Of a stretch of DNA of 64,000 bases, positions 49,401 through 60,320 are shown piece by piece; within the stretch, counting starts at the first letter, position 1, and every line of letters begins with the position of its first letter. A program made the translations under genes and the position numbers. The notes under the pieces were generated by a model. That model was not told the origin of the DNA. It worked only from the letters and a program-made list of their open reading frames with translations, and did not search any database. Source of the DNA: Coprinopsis marcescibilis (lineage: Eukaryota; Basidiomycota; Agaricomycetes; Agaricales; Psathyrellaceae). The stretch spans positions 1,240,001 to 1,304,000 of the forward strand of contig ML210146.1 in NCBI GenBank assembly GCA_004369085.1. The letters run 5' to 3'.

Positions 49401-49681
49401 GTCCATCTTTGCCTGACAGGTCTGCAGATCAAATAAAGCCGCCTCCTTTGAACACGCGCCATACCTGGTCTCCCCAGGTCTCTCGACAACCCTCCAACGA
49501 TTCTTCCATCACATCGCCTGCTTCCTCGACAGGCGGATTCCCATACTCTAACGGTCAACCAAAGGCGGGAGGAAGGGTCTGGGATCCTGCTCGGGGTGTC
49601 GAGATCTTTAAGCGCGGGTCGGAAGAGGTTTTGGCCCGCTTCTTGAGGATGGGGAATTGGGAAAATGAAGCTGCCCGTTGA
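46432..49681 (+). CDS. Glycogenin (GT8) with very long disordered tail
   Basis: Self-glucosylating primer of glycogen synthesis, glycosyltransferase family 8. Exons 46432-46669, 46824-47172 and 47230-49681. The catalytic domain reads VFVTLVSSDAYLPGALAQ, then across an intron GRPDLTTVLTKLHVFRLT, KIIFLDADVLPLRPLD (the DxD motif), FNSGVLVLSPG, GGDQGLLNEW, and HFIGKNKPW. All are hallmarks of glycogenin. After about residue 270 the protein continues for over 700 residues of Pro/Ser/Asp-rich disorder with an acidic run (DEDEEDDFLGDT). It ends in a short conserved-looking motif, GVEIFKRGSEEVLARFLRMGNW, that may bind glycogen synthase as glycogenin tails do. A glycogenin gene (GLGEN) close to the beta-flanking gene has been described beside Agaricomycete HD loci. 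Confidence 0.93.
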
Positions 49682-50455
49682 AGGTGTGGGTTTCTTGGTT
49701 CTTTCATTCGGCGATTTCTTCGCGACTTGACAATGCATATCGCATAATTTGTCGTCCAACCGGACAAACCCTCGAGTCAACTGCTGTGGTTGACAATATC
49801 CTTATTTCTCACTACTTTCCAAAAGCATATGCATTCCCATTGTTTCTGTCATTTGCCACATTTTTTTGTTTCGTTCTTTTTCGATATCCTTTTCCGTCGT
49901 CCATGGCAGCCCACAACAACCAGCTCAACAATATTTTCTTAAGCACGTTCTTCAACATGTTCTTCTAGGCCTCTAAGCTCCCTTTCTTGTGGACACGTTA
50001 TATGCAATTACGACCCTTTCGTTTCATTTGTTGTAGTTTTCATTCTTGTCCTTGAAGCACGCACCGACGGCTTTTTCACAATTCACAACCCATTCTGTAG
50101 CTAGTGACCGTTTGCACACTTTCTGTATATTCCTCTCGCGATACATACTCGACCTTGTTTCCAGCACCCAATAGACTTACTACCCCTTTGACCATGATTC
50201 CGGAGCTTAACCTCAAAGTGCACTGCCATTCATTGTATGTGGCTTGGCTAACGACGCCAATTTTGGAACTCTTCTCGATTATTACTACATATGCCGAGTA
50301 ACAAGCGCCGAGTGCAGCAGTATGACATCATCGATCAAAAGGCGCTTATGACGTCGATCGAGGAGCATCGAAGCTCGGTGAGACCTTTTAAGCGGGTTGG
50401 GCTTGCACGATAAAGGTCCTGTACCCTGTAACCCACCAAATTATTGATTCAGAAA
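49682..50455. other. Intergenic region after glycogenin
   Basis: About 770 bp, T-rich on the plus strand. A 21-codon frame at 49903-49968 has no CaaX end or family features. Nothing else is supported. Confidence 0.5.
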
Positions 50456-51168
50456 ATGTCTAAAGCCACTAGTAGCCCCGGAAACGTCGTCCCTACCGAT
50501 TACATGCACAAGGAAGACGGCCTTCACCACAGGGTGTGAGTAACCCTCATATAGGAACCACGAATGGCTCTGACAGTCGGCAAAAGCTCATCCTTGGAGA
50601 CTACCGCTGGACGTGCGCAGACGCAAGCTCCTAACCCCACTGCTGCCGAAGAGGTGAATCGGTATGCTACTCGAGAACAAGAAGCGGCTGAGGAGGCAGC
50701 CCGTCGTGCACAGGTTAGTACAGCATCAACTAACATGAGCATGTTAACCATTGTTTAGAAACTTGGTAGTAATTACACAGGCAAGCCTGAGGGAGATGCC
50801 GATTCCGCTGAAGTGAGAAGTGCAATGGCATCTACCTCTGTCAAGATTGGTCAGGTTCGTCCTTTAGAGCTTTCCTCTCCTTTCTTGAAGCTTACTGGCA
50901 CCTTATGCAGAGCTATTCTTCTGGCAACAAAGACTCCTCTTCGTCGCCGTCGTCTAATTCTGACGCTCATGGGGTTGATGAAGCAAAGGGATACGTATCG
51001 TCGCTTGAGGATTCAGCATCTGCGGTGTTGCAATCGGCCAAGGAAACGGTTTCTCCGGTCGTGAACAAGGTTATTGAGACCACAGAAGGGTACCTTGGGA
51101 TGGGTAAGAAGCCTGGAGAGAACCCCACTGTCGTACCCGACGAAGCAAAGTCCACTTCCCGTAACTAA
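50456..51168 (+). CDS. Small hydrophilic protein, unknown function
   Basis: Four exons by eye: 50456-50535, 50587-50713, 50759-50854 and 50911-51168, giving about 186 residues from MSKATSSPGNVVPTDYMHK. The first intron uses GTGAGT and ends at AAAAG, which is the only choice I found that keeps frame. The protein is hydrophilic with an Ala/Glu-rich helix (YATREQEAAEEAARRAQK), a Ser-rich linker, and a predicted amphipathic C-terminal helix (SAKETVSPVVNKVIETTEGYL). No membrane segment, signal or known domain is visible. The amphipathic repeats recall stress-type (LEA-like) proteins, but this is composition only. It sits just upstream of the beta-flanking gene on the same strand. Confidence 0.65.
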
Positions 51169-51453
51169 TCAAGTTGGCGCTCGTGTCCTGTTTACCTTAA
51201 TCAATTTAATTGAAGACGTCAATACCCTGTATTATTTTTTAATTTAATGTCCCAAAACCTTTTCCCCGCCGACCGTTTATTGGTATTCGGTTCTGTGTTC
51301 TGCCGAGACCATCGCGAGCACCTGTCTCTGATCTAAGAATAGTGCGATGATCTTGGTCATAACTGGAAACAGCTGGCTATCGCCGGCTCTTGCTTGCACT
51401 TTGAAAGTTAACCACTACCATCTCCCCATCCTCACCAACTCTCCCAGACTATC

Positions 51454-52439
51454 ATGGTATGCCCATCGTCTTACTGATCGCGTCCGATGGGATTGACGAT
51501 GCGTCGATCTCTAGGACAGTTTCATGAACATCGCGAAGCAAGGCCTCAATGCCTACAACGACTCGCATGGTTCGTCCTAAAAGTCTTTCGTCCGATACGA
51601 GCAGGACATAACCTCGATATGTAGATAAGGCTAACAAGACTGGTGGCCCAGAGCTCAACTCCCCCGACAATGGAAGAAGCGATTCCCCAGCAAGTGCGAT
51701 CTGATCACAGTCTCGGGAGGAGAGTTGCTTCTAACGCATCTACGTAGTCGACCAGCAGCAGGCAATCAAGACTGCGGAACACTCGGGCTCTGGAGACAGC
51801 TCCCTCTTTGCGACCGCATTGAACTTCTTGTCGGAAAATAAGGTACTTGCAGCAAACTTGCAGTCGAGTATCATGGGATTGGTGGATGGCTTTTCTAACA
51901 CACGACTCAATGTTCAGAGCTCGCAGAAGGAGCCGCTGGATGAAGAAGATGTTACCAAGGCTCACGACAAAGTGTACAATCAGGGCACCACCAGTGGGCT
52001 GAGCGCCAACCTTTTGGGCAGTGCCGCAGCCATGCAGGTGGGTTGACTCGGAAATCGGGCCTCTATTCGGATGCTCATCATCTTGGCACAACTCCCAGGT
52101 CCTCAAGCAATTCACATCTGGAAGCGGCTCCACTGGCGCATCTTCAGGAGGAAACTTCCAAACCAAGCTCATCAGCCTTGCCATGGCTGAGGCTACCAAG
52201 CTGTTCGACAAGTCTAGCGGTGCATCTGGTGATAAGCAAGATGCTGTCAATGGTGCTGCCATGACTGTCATGAAGCTCCTCGTCCAAAGCAAGCTCGGGG
52301 GTGCTCCAACTACTGGTGGCTCCGATTCTGGAGGCCTTGGCGGCCTCTTGAGCTTGGTAAGTCAACTAGTCACAGTTACACGGCTCATGTACACAGGGTG
52401 TTGCTGATAATTCGCTGACAGGCCTCAAAATTCGCCTAA
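51454..52439 (+). CDS. Beta-flanking protein of the HD mating-type locus
   Basis: Conserved fungal protein of unknown function that commonly borders the HD (A) mating locus in Agaricomycetes and is named for that position. The first coding exon is the ATG alone (51454-51456), followed by GTATGC; exon 2 (from 51515) continues DSFMNIAKQGLNAYNDS. Later exons give AIDQQQAIKTAEHSGSGDSSLFATALNFLSENK, SSQKEPLDEEDVTKAHDKVYNQG, LSANLLGSAAAMQ, and VLKQFTSGSGS, then FQTKLISLAMAEATKLFDKS and a Gly-rich end with the last exon ASKFA. Seven to eight exons. The SGDSSLF, LDEEDVTKAH and GSAAAMQ motifs fit the beta-fg family as I know it. It converges on the HD1 fragment at 52884. Confidence 0.88.
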
Positions 52440-52883
52440 TAAACTAAAGTTGGACAGTGAGACTGAAATCTAGTGAGATATACGAGGTGAAAAGAACGGA
52501 AGTTAAAAGACTGTTTTGTATCTGTATGATTCCTCTGGAGAGAACCTTCAATAAAAATTGCAAAGGAAGTTGCTGCGCTAGTGACGACGTTGTGCGCCCC
52601 TAGCCTGTTGTCGTTCGCTGGGCTGATAGTGGCCGATGTTTATGCAAGGCAAATGGTCCAGTGAGAGAGAAGCAGAGATGATTTATTAATCTCGTGTACA
52701 AAGACTACACACGGTAATTGTGAAATACGAATTGTGGTACATATGGTATAAAGATATTTGTGTGGTATATGATACAATGGTGAAAATGCGACGGAAAACT
52801 AAGAAAGCGACGATAGCGTGTTGCGACAATGCGGTAGACAAAAAAAGTGTGAGGGTCCTGCGGTGAAAGTGAAAGTTAGGCGA
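52440..52883. other. Boundary spacer between beta-flanking gene and HD locus
   Basis: About 440 bp between two convergent 3' ends, AT-rich with TGTGGTATATG-like stretches near 52730-52780. No gene is supported. It marks the left edge of the HD locus. Confidence 0.5.
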
Positions 52884-53560
52884 TTAAGCAGCTGCAATTT
52901 GGGCTCGGATAGCTAACACCCTGGCTTCCAATTCCTCCAATTCGCTTTGCTTGGCCTCCAATCCGAGCCTACGATCGTGGTAGCCGGCGTTGTTTGAATA
53001 TCAAAGTAGGATTCAGACGAAGGGTTCAATGATATGTCAAAAAGTCCGTTAGGGAAGTCAAAGTTCTGCGCTGTCTGCAGCACAGCGGCGTCCCAGCCAG
53101 GTGTCGAAATTGCTTGCATCAGGAGGAGAATCCATATCATATTGGAAGATGGATTTAACGAGAGACGCGGTGGCGGAGTAAAAGATTCCGAAAAGTCCAG
53201 GGCGGGGTGTGGAATATTTGCTACGGAGGTGAGAATAGTCAAACTGCGAAAGGAGGACCACATACTTGTTGGCTGGTTACCGTCGACGGTGCTGCTACAT
53301 GCCGGCCAGACAATACTCGAATTCCAGGATACATTAGCCAATACAGGAGTAGCAGAAGAGGTGACATCTGGTGAAGCTAACCACACCGTTTATAACGAAG
53401 GGCAAAACAATCGAATTAACGCACAATTCCCAAGCAACGAACAGAAATCTGGGATTGCTGGGATATTCGAAAATTCAAATTCCAGGGGAGCGTCTACGGA
53501 TACCGGCGGTGGCATAAAAGCCGACGAAAATGTCTGAGAGAACGGTTTCCCCCATCTTCA
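52884..53560 (-). pseudogene. Truncated HD1 homeodomain gene, C-terminal part only
   Basis: Read on the minus strand, the region near 53520 gives MPPPVSVDAPLEFEFSNIPAIPD. This lines up with MPSPVSVDAP and LSNLPVIPD of the complete HD1 at 60525-62529. Further down are WLASPDV (compare WASPSLAD) and DFPNGLFDIS. The tail at 52884 is SELEELEARVLAIRAQIAAA, equivalent to RELEELEARARALRAEISEP of the intact HD1. In the continuous frame there is a TAA at 53390-53392, and the tail lies in a different frame from the segment just before it. Upstream of about 53560 the similarity stops and an in-frame stop appears. No homeodomain or N-terminus exists here. An intron could explain one of the frame breaks but not the missing 5' two-thirds. 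Confidence 0.8.
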
Positions 53561-53822
53561 GGGGGAAGCGGAAAAACCTTTGAAGTGGAGCGGTCGTTGC
53601 GAGAATTGAGAGGGGTTAATCTGGGGTCATTAATGAGTTTACTATGGGTAGAAATTGATAAGTAAAAATACAATTGGTTGAATAATGATATGTGTAAGTG
53701 GGTATCAAAGCAACGATGTGTCAAAAGCGGAGAAGGAAACAATGCAATGTCGAAAGCGGATTTTCGAAAAAATGGAACACAGGGAAAGCATGAAAGAGCA
53801 TAGACTACATGGGGGAAAGGAA

Positions 53823-55550
53823 TCATAGGTCAATATTATGCCTGGGAGAAGAATGTTGGCGTGGGGCTGGCCACATTGCTTGGTGCTTGGTGGGTAGTAG
53901 CAGGTGTTCGATGAAGTCGCATGATGCATGAGGAGCGTCGAGAGATGAATTCTGTTGAAAATCAAGAAATGAATCGTCAATGCCATAAACAGATGGAAGA
54001 CTCAGTGCTCGCGAAGGTGATGGGGAGCTGTCGGGGGTATCTGGATCGTGCGCTGAGCTTCCGGACGATGTCTGCGAAGACAAAGAGCTGTTCGACGATA
54101 CGCGGGATATTGGTCTTGAGCGCCGTGTGCTGGGAAGGGATGGGGTTGGGTTTGATGGGTGAGAGATGGCATCCAAGGTAGGACTTTGTCTCCGTCTTTG
54201 TTTTATGACTGGGGCTATTCTTTTCTGAAGGTTGGGCGATGGAGTGTCAGGTACCGACGGACATGCGCTCGCAACAGCCAGCGGCTGGGAGCGGAGCAAT
54301 GCTGGATGGGGAGCGAGGATGGGTCCTATGCACCTCGAAGCAAACCAAGACCGCGTTTTACCGCTTTGCCTCTGAACAACTTTGGGCTGTCCTTCGAAGA
54401 TCCGTAATTGCGACATGAACGTCTCGCAGAGTTCATCGATTGTGCATGAAGTGGCCCGGGGCGAAGAAGTTCCGTGATCACGGGGCCAAACTGCAGGCGG
54501 GAATCGGTATATTCCACTTTTGCAAGGGAAGGGCTCTTCGGAGAAGGAAGCATCCTTCGAATAAACCTTTGGGAAGGCATGAGCAGGCCTGATACTTGAG
54601 TCCAATATGTTGTCCACCGGGAAAATGGGGGAGTGACTACAAGAAAGGGCCTTTGTGGAGAAAGTCAGAACATATGCATATGCAGACCCATAAAGAACCT
54701 CACATCAGAAGCAGGAAGAGATGGCACAGGGTCTTGTTTTTGCGGAATGGCCATGGGAGGCATATTCAGCTCAAGGGCCTCCAACGACAAGCGTGCAGGA
54801 ACATGATCCACAGGCAGCTTTGTAAACTGTCTGCCCTCTTTCCGAGCGCGTCTTCGATGGTTTTGGAACTATGTACAGGTGGTCAGAGGAGGAAGGAGCA
54901 TATACAGAAGTCAACTTACCCAAACCTCGATCTGTCTAAAGGACATCATAGTTTTGCGGGCCAGCCATTCCCGATCGCCAGGCGATGGATATGCATTATG
55001 CTCAAAGTATTTCTCTAAAAGAGGAGTATATTCCTGAGGAGATAGATGAGAACTACGAGTCAGAATAGCACACTATTAATTCGACACCTACAGGATTGAA
55101 GGGCGTGCGCTTGTTTTCTGATCTTTGTTGGACATGTTGAACGTGTTGATAAGATTTGAGAAACTCTTCTTTGATACGAGGTAGTTGTCTGTGGAAAGAG
55201 GCCTGGCATGCGCGACGAAGACTGTCATAGAGCATGGCCTGACTCGCAGACTCTTTGTTTGCTTGGACAGCTTGTCGGCATAGGTGCTCGTAATTTCGTG
55301 TATGAATTGCCTTGAGCTCCTCAGTTGTTTTGTGAATCCTGAGAGAAGCCTCTGCGATGGCGTCGCCAGAGAGATTCAAAGAGGTCAAGAAGGCGGAAAC
55401 GTCGAGTGGGGTTGTGAGATTGAGAGGGGGAAACGTTGACGATGAGTTGTTGGATGAACTTGACCCGGGGGATGGTCGAGCGATAGCTTTCCAAGAGCTG
55501 GTAAGTTGGAGCAGCTGGCCCCAGAATTGCTGGCCGTTGTGTTCAGACAT
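53823..55550 (-). CDS. HD2 homeodomain mating-type protein, pair 1
   Basis: Homeodomain transcription factor of the HD2 class. ATG at 55550 gives MSEHNGQQFWGQLLQL. The N-terminal about 150 residues form the variable helical dimerisation region, ending KRTPFNP at an intron. The homeodomain continues EYTPLLEKYFEHNAYPS, GDREWLARKTMMSFRQIEVW, and, after another intron, FQNHRRRARKEGR: a canonical recognition helix with WFQN and no loop insertion. The C-terminus has short repeats of Ser/Pro, FASRCIGPILAPHPALLRS, a basic patch (KQRRRQSP), and SNSSLSSQTSSGSS. Its start codon is 214 bp from HD1 of the same pair, on the opposite strand. Exon borders around 54.6-54.75 kb are approximate. Confidence 0.9.
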
Positions 55551-55764
55551 GACGAGCGGGGGAACATACGATTTGTTCGTTGCACACTGCACCACTGCGC
55601 TGGTGGTCAGTGATTGTTTGCACTGCTTTGGCAGACAATGGGGGCGGAGGCAATAGCCAGGCGCGCCATCAGGGAACAATGAAGGGGAATTAAGACTCCG
55701 ACTCTAACACCTCGCACTGCTGCCAGTGCTTAACCAACACCACAAACCAATTCTCTCATTCGCC
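55551..55764. promoter_or_regulatory. Bidirectional HD2/HD1 promoter, pair 1
   Basis: 214 bp between divergent HD start codons. GGAACAATG lies at 55673-55681 and ACTCCGACT at 55695-55703, 62-92 bp upstream of the HD1 start. The same two 9-mers occur at nearly the same distance in the pair-2 promoter, the first one inverted. The AACAAT core resembles HMG-box binding sites. Confidence 0.55.
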
Positions 55765-57827
55765 ATGGCGGACGACAATATCGATCGCACCGCCGGTATG
55801 GCCCTCAACTCTCTACGCACCGACTTTCTTTTGCTGCTGCGCGGCGAATCTGCTGGGTATTCGTCCTTCCTCACAGCCTGCTCGAACTTCGACTCCTTTA
55901 TTCGATCCTGCAGCGGCTCTTTGAAAGCTGAAACGCTGGATGCTATCTCTACTTTCACTGCGCCCCTTGGTCTCATGTCCTCCACACTTGCTGAGGTCGA
56001 TTCGGAGAAAAATCTCGTGACATCTCGGTTTTCAACCGAGGTGCTGGACATCCTGAGCGACAAAACCGAGCATTTGTCAATCGTTGGCCCAGACTGCAAT
56101 GGTACGTCAAGCAAGAGCATCCTGCCCCCTTTATCTGTTTTTATCATGTCATCAGAGCGCCCTTCTTGTCCTCATTATGTTCAAGCATCCGCCCGCTGGC
56201 TCAAAGACAACTGGTGTAACCCGTACCCAAGCATCCAGGTTCGAACATCCATCGCTCAGGATACAAGCACATCTCGCAAAGACGTCGATGCTTGGTTTAT
56301 CGATGCTCGGAAACGTATCGGATGGAATGAGCTCCGTCGCAAGCATTTCGATAACAAACGCGCAAATATCGTGGATGCCGCCATCGCCTTTGAATGCAGT
56401 GACCGCGTTCTTCCGATTGAACCCATTGCTGAGAACATCAACATCCAGTTTGCCTTGATTAAAGGTCATGCTGCTTTCCTATACGATGAGAAGTTCTCAG
56501 AAAGCAACCTTGCCCAAAAGTTGGATGTCGCCGTCAAGGATATGACGCCCGGCTTAAAAGAGCAAATCAAGGCCGATAGACAGCGACAAAAACTCGAACG
56601 CCATCGGAAACGGGAGCGCTTCAGCTCTTATCCTACTCCGGAACGGTCCCTTCGATCTGTGTACCCAGACCTGGCGTCTTCCCCCCCACCACAAGGATTA
56701 AGCAGTGAACCAACATCCTCTCGCAAACGGTCGTTGGATGAAGACGACGATCCTTCTGCCAGACCAAACAAGCGCGCTAGGTATGAATCTTCTTTCGAAT
56801 ACAGAGTACATGTGTCGACAATGTTTTACTAGGAACGTCCTCCCCACAATAAAGCCTTCTGTAAAGGCCGCCATTGGTCTCCCATCGCCTGCTTCATCGG
56901 CGGCAGATGAACTCGCAAGTGCTCCGTCTTCTCCGCAGACGGGGTCGTTTCCTTCTCAAACTTCACCCACTGTCGCCGTTCCTTCAGGTTCATCCTCGAA
57001 CAAGCGCAAGCGTTGTTTGTCGGATGGCTTCCAGTCTCCTGGGGCTAAACGGCTACGGCCACGTCCACAAGCAGTATCCGATCCCCTGCCTTCGTTTGCA
57101 CTATCGGACGATCTGGCAGCTTGGTTCTCCTTGAATTTGCCAGCTGGCATACCAGTTCCCTCAACATTACCTTCCGATATGTCCGCCATTCCCCCGCCAG
57201 TCACGTTTGAGGTCCCCAACTTGGATATACCACTAGAACTTGAAATGCCTAACTTTCCCGCAATTGCAAACTTCCCTTCAACATCGAACGATCGTGAGTA
57301 ATTCCCATTCTTCTACATATCATGTCGTAAACCCTTGCTGAACGTGTCCTCACTATAGCTCTGACTTGCATTTCTGTTGCTTCCCTTAACCAGTCTATAA
57401 CCTCTGACTCGTTCGATGAACCACTGCAAGATTTTGGAGATCATGTCAACCGTGAGTTAAAAGTTTCACCCTTCGACCAGCTAGCTCACACAGACCGTTA
57501 GAGTCCAGCATCTCATTTTCCCACATCTTTGACTCAATCTTTGCGGTCGACAAACAACAACAATCGGAAGCGTCCCAGGAAGCCATTTTACTTGGAGACC
57601 ACTCGTATATGTTGGATTGGACGCAAGATCTGCCCTCTTTCGATATTCCTGGGTTCTCTGACTCAACCAACAGTGTACCAGTCACGGTCCCTGACATACC
57701 TTCAACTGGAACACTTTTCCATCATGTGACGGAAGCTGAGCGGGAGCATATGCAGCGCGAGCTCGACGAGCTCGAAGCCCGGGCGCGTTTCATCCGGGCT
57801 GAAATGGCGCTGTCAGCTGTCTCATGA
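55765..57827 (+). CDS. HD1 homeodomain mating-type protein, pair 1
   Basis: Homeodomain factor of the HD1 (TALE-like) class. ATG at 55765, MADDNIDRTAGMAL. Exons by eye: 55765-56101, 56156-56780, 56833-57293, 57359 to about 57450, and about 57500-57827. The N-terminal specificity region contains LLLRGESAGYSSFL. The homeodomain reads ARWLKDNWCNPYPS, then SRKDVDAWFIDARKRIGWNELRRKHF; the extra residues in the NPYPS loop mark HD1. Position 51, normally Asn, is Asp. Nuclear-localisation-like patches follow: ARPNKRAR and KRKRCLSDGF, then AKRLRPRPQAVSDPLP. The C-terminal region is Pro/Ser-rich, likely for activation. It ends in a short coiled coil, RELDELEARARFIRAEM, shared with the other HD1 copies. 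Confidence 0.92.
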
Positions 57828-58721
57828 GTTTTTTTTCATTCGTATTCATTACTTGACATACCCAAGCAACCGGCGTTCGTCCTTATAATCTGCTCTACAA
57901 CATTATTCGCTTTCGTCATCGCAACCGGTCTTATTGCTTTCTTTCCCTGCATTCGCTTTGCATCTATATACTCATTGTACACTACACATCACTACGCATC
58001 CATGTCGCATCATGTTATCATTATTGGTTATAGGGACTTTGTACAGCTACTGTGACTTGCCGTTAAAGTGAATTTATGATCAGAAACAAGACTCCACGTA
58101 ACAACTTAAATTTGACGATCCAAGGGGCTCATTCCAGCTCATTCTCTGTTCCAGAAGACTATATTCCTATGGGTCTTTCCCCCGGACCCCGGCAACTCTG
58201 TTGCGCACCTTTGACTAAGACTGTGTCAGGTCGACTGTGGCGGCGCGGATGGCCGCATAAGCCCCCTATCCCCGTGCAGTTCTCTGAACTGGCGCTTGGC
58301 GGCCCACAGCACACTACTTAGTTTGATTCTTGATTCTCGAAAGCAACCCATCTCAATCTCAGGACTGCAGAAAAATAATGCTCATGTTGCGAAGGGCATA
58401 ATCGAGATGTAGGTATGTAAGTGTGTAAGTAGATACATAGGTGGATACTGCATACGTTGAAAGCATAGTAAAGCGATTTGCATGGTATATGCAAGGTATA
58501 TTGGCTGTCCATCACCGTGCGCAAACGCGCAGCGCCGCCGTTTTGTTCTGGCGAGTGTTGCTCCGTCGAAAGAAACGGATAATATGGCCCACATTGCTAA
58601 GCGGACAGTGCAAACTCGCGGTCGACGTGAGGCCGTGGCCCACAGGGCGTGTCCCGAAAGGACATCGATTGGTGTCACATCGGACATGGAAGGATCAACT
58701 GATCACATTTGACTGAGCTTG
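57828..58721. other. Spacer between HD pair 1 and HD pair 2
   Basis: About 890 bp between convergent HD1 and HD2 stop codons. Short open frames on both strands have no HD motifs or other family features. No tRNA or repeat that I can support. Confidence 0.5.
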
Positions 58722-60320
58722 CTACCTGTCAGCGAAAGAACCGGCCAAAGGGGCAGGGTACGGCCATGTCGGAAACCCTTTTCCATAAGCATTGATGTAG
58801 GCAATGAAATGCTGGCCGTCTTGACTATTGTCGGGAGAAGGATAGGAGTAGGGGAAGTATTGGTCATGAACGGCAGGGAGTTCCAGACGACCGAAAGTCG
58901 ATGGTGAATTGTCTGGCGTCTCTACTTCGCTATCCGTCCCGTTTGAGGATGACCGGGACGAGATGGAGCTATTTGAGGGAACGCGATTGATAACGGCCTT
59001 ACGACGTGGCAGAGGAGATGAACGGAGTGCATTGTTTGCCTGAGGCTGATTCTCAGTGTTCTTCGACCTTGACGACGACTGTCTTCTCTGCTTTGTCGAA
59101 GTTGGTAGTAGTGATGAATTCGTTCGGACGAGGGCTGGATGGGGAGCAGGGGAGGCCCTGGTACACCTCGAGGAATACCAAGGCTGCAGCGGGACAGATG
59201 GCTCCTCCCTACTCTTCGAGTCGAAGATATGGAGGCTTGAGCTGAAGGAGTCGCATAGCTCGGAGACAGTGAAGTTGGGATGCACAGGTGCTCTAGCCGC
59301 CGGTGTCCGATACCAGACTGGGCGAGCAAAGGCGGTGACCGCTTTCCTGCATGGGAATGCTTCGTCGATCAAGAAAGACGGATAATTGGCAGGGAACGCA
59401 TGAGAAGGTGCCGAAATGTTGTCCAGGCAGCTTCTATTAGGGTCTGGGGAGATAGAGGGAAGCGGGGCGATAGGTTTGCATTCTGGGGTTGAAAGGTTAG
59501 ATTCGACTTCAAGGACAGTCTCTTTTTTGGTAACAGCGACCAAGGGGGGCATTTCCCGATGCATTTCTTCCAATGCGCGTTCAACGGGGATTGTAATGTT
59601 TTTTGGTTTCTCGACCACCCTGCCTTCGCTACGGGCACGGCGTCTATGGTTTTGAAACTGCCGATCTGTTAGCCAAGGAAACAAAACGGAGAATGATGCC
59701 TTACCCAAACTTCGATTTGTCGAGTCGACATCATCGTCTTGTGTGCCAGCCATTCGCGATCACCGGCGGAAGGATATGGGTTGTGGTCAAAGTATTTCTC
59801 AAGCAATGGTGTGTATTCCTAAGTCGATAAGAATGCGGCGACAGAATGGTCGGTTAAATAGACTTACTTGATTGAATGGCGTGCGCTTGCGCTCAGTCGG
59901 GCTCTGGTGAATGCGCTGGTAAGAAGAAATGTATTCCTCCCTGACTTCGGCCAATTGTTTGATGAAGGAAGCTTCGTGAGTCGAGCGTATAGCGTCGACT
60001 ACTGAGAGATGGCGCGAGGCTGAGAACGCGGGGTTCTTGCGGTTCAACTCCACATATTGGTGTCCAGCCTTGTTGTAGCTGTCCAGGTGAATTGTGCGGA
60101 TGTCTGCTACGATCTCTTTAAGCTTGAGGGCAGCTTTATGCCTGACTTCTGGCGAGAGAGATAGAGCATCCAGGAATGTTGGGAAATCCGTGGGCATAGC
60201 TAGCTGAAGAGGGGGGAAGGAGACATGAACAGTCTTGTGATGTTGGTGCGATTTGGAAACTGTAGGCCACGAGTGAGCGACATGCGACAGCCGAGCCCAG
60301 AAATCTGAGGGAGCGACCAT
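58722..60320 (-). CDS. HD2 homeodomain mating-type protein, pair 2
   Basis: ATG at 60320 gives MVAPSDFWARLSHVAHSW; an in-frame Met at 60356 is an alternative. The N-terminal helical region ends ERKRTPFNQ before an intron. The homeodomain resumes EYTPLLEKYFDHNPYPS, GDREWLAHKTMMSTRQIEVW, FQNHRRRARSEGR. It is almost identical to the pair-1 HD2 homeodomain while the N-terminal parts differ strongly. Downstream are WYSSRCTRASPAPHPALVR, KQRRQSSSRSK, and RVPSNSSISSRSSSNG, in the same order as in pair 1, and a C-terminus ending APLAGSFADR. It is divergent from HD1 of pair 2 with 204 bp between starts. Confidence 0.92.

Noticed and set aside
49903..49968. Tiny ORF as a mating pheromone precursor
   Set aside because: It lacks a C-terminal CaaX box and no pheromone receptor lies nearby; it ends in Phe-Phe.
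53034..53537. Plus-strand open frame of 167 codons
   Set aside because: It is antisense to the HD1 relic, whose minus-strand translation matches intact HD1 proteins; the plus frame has no family features.
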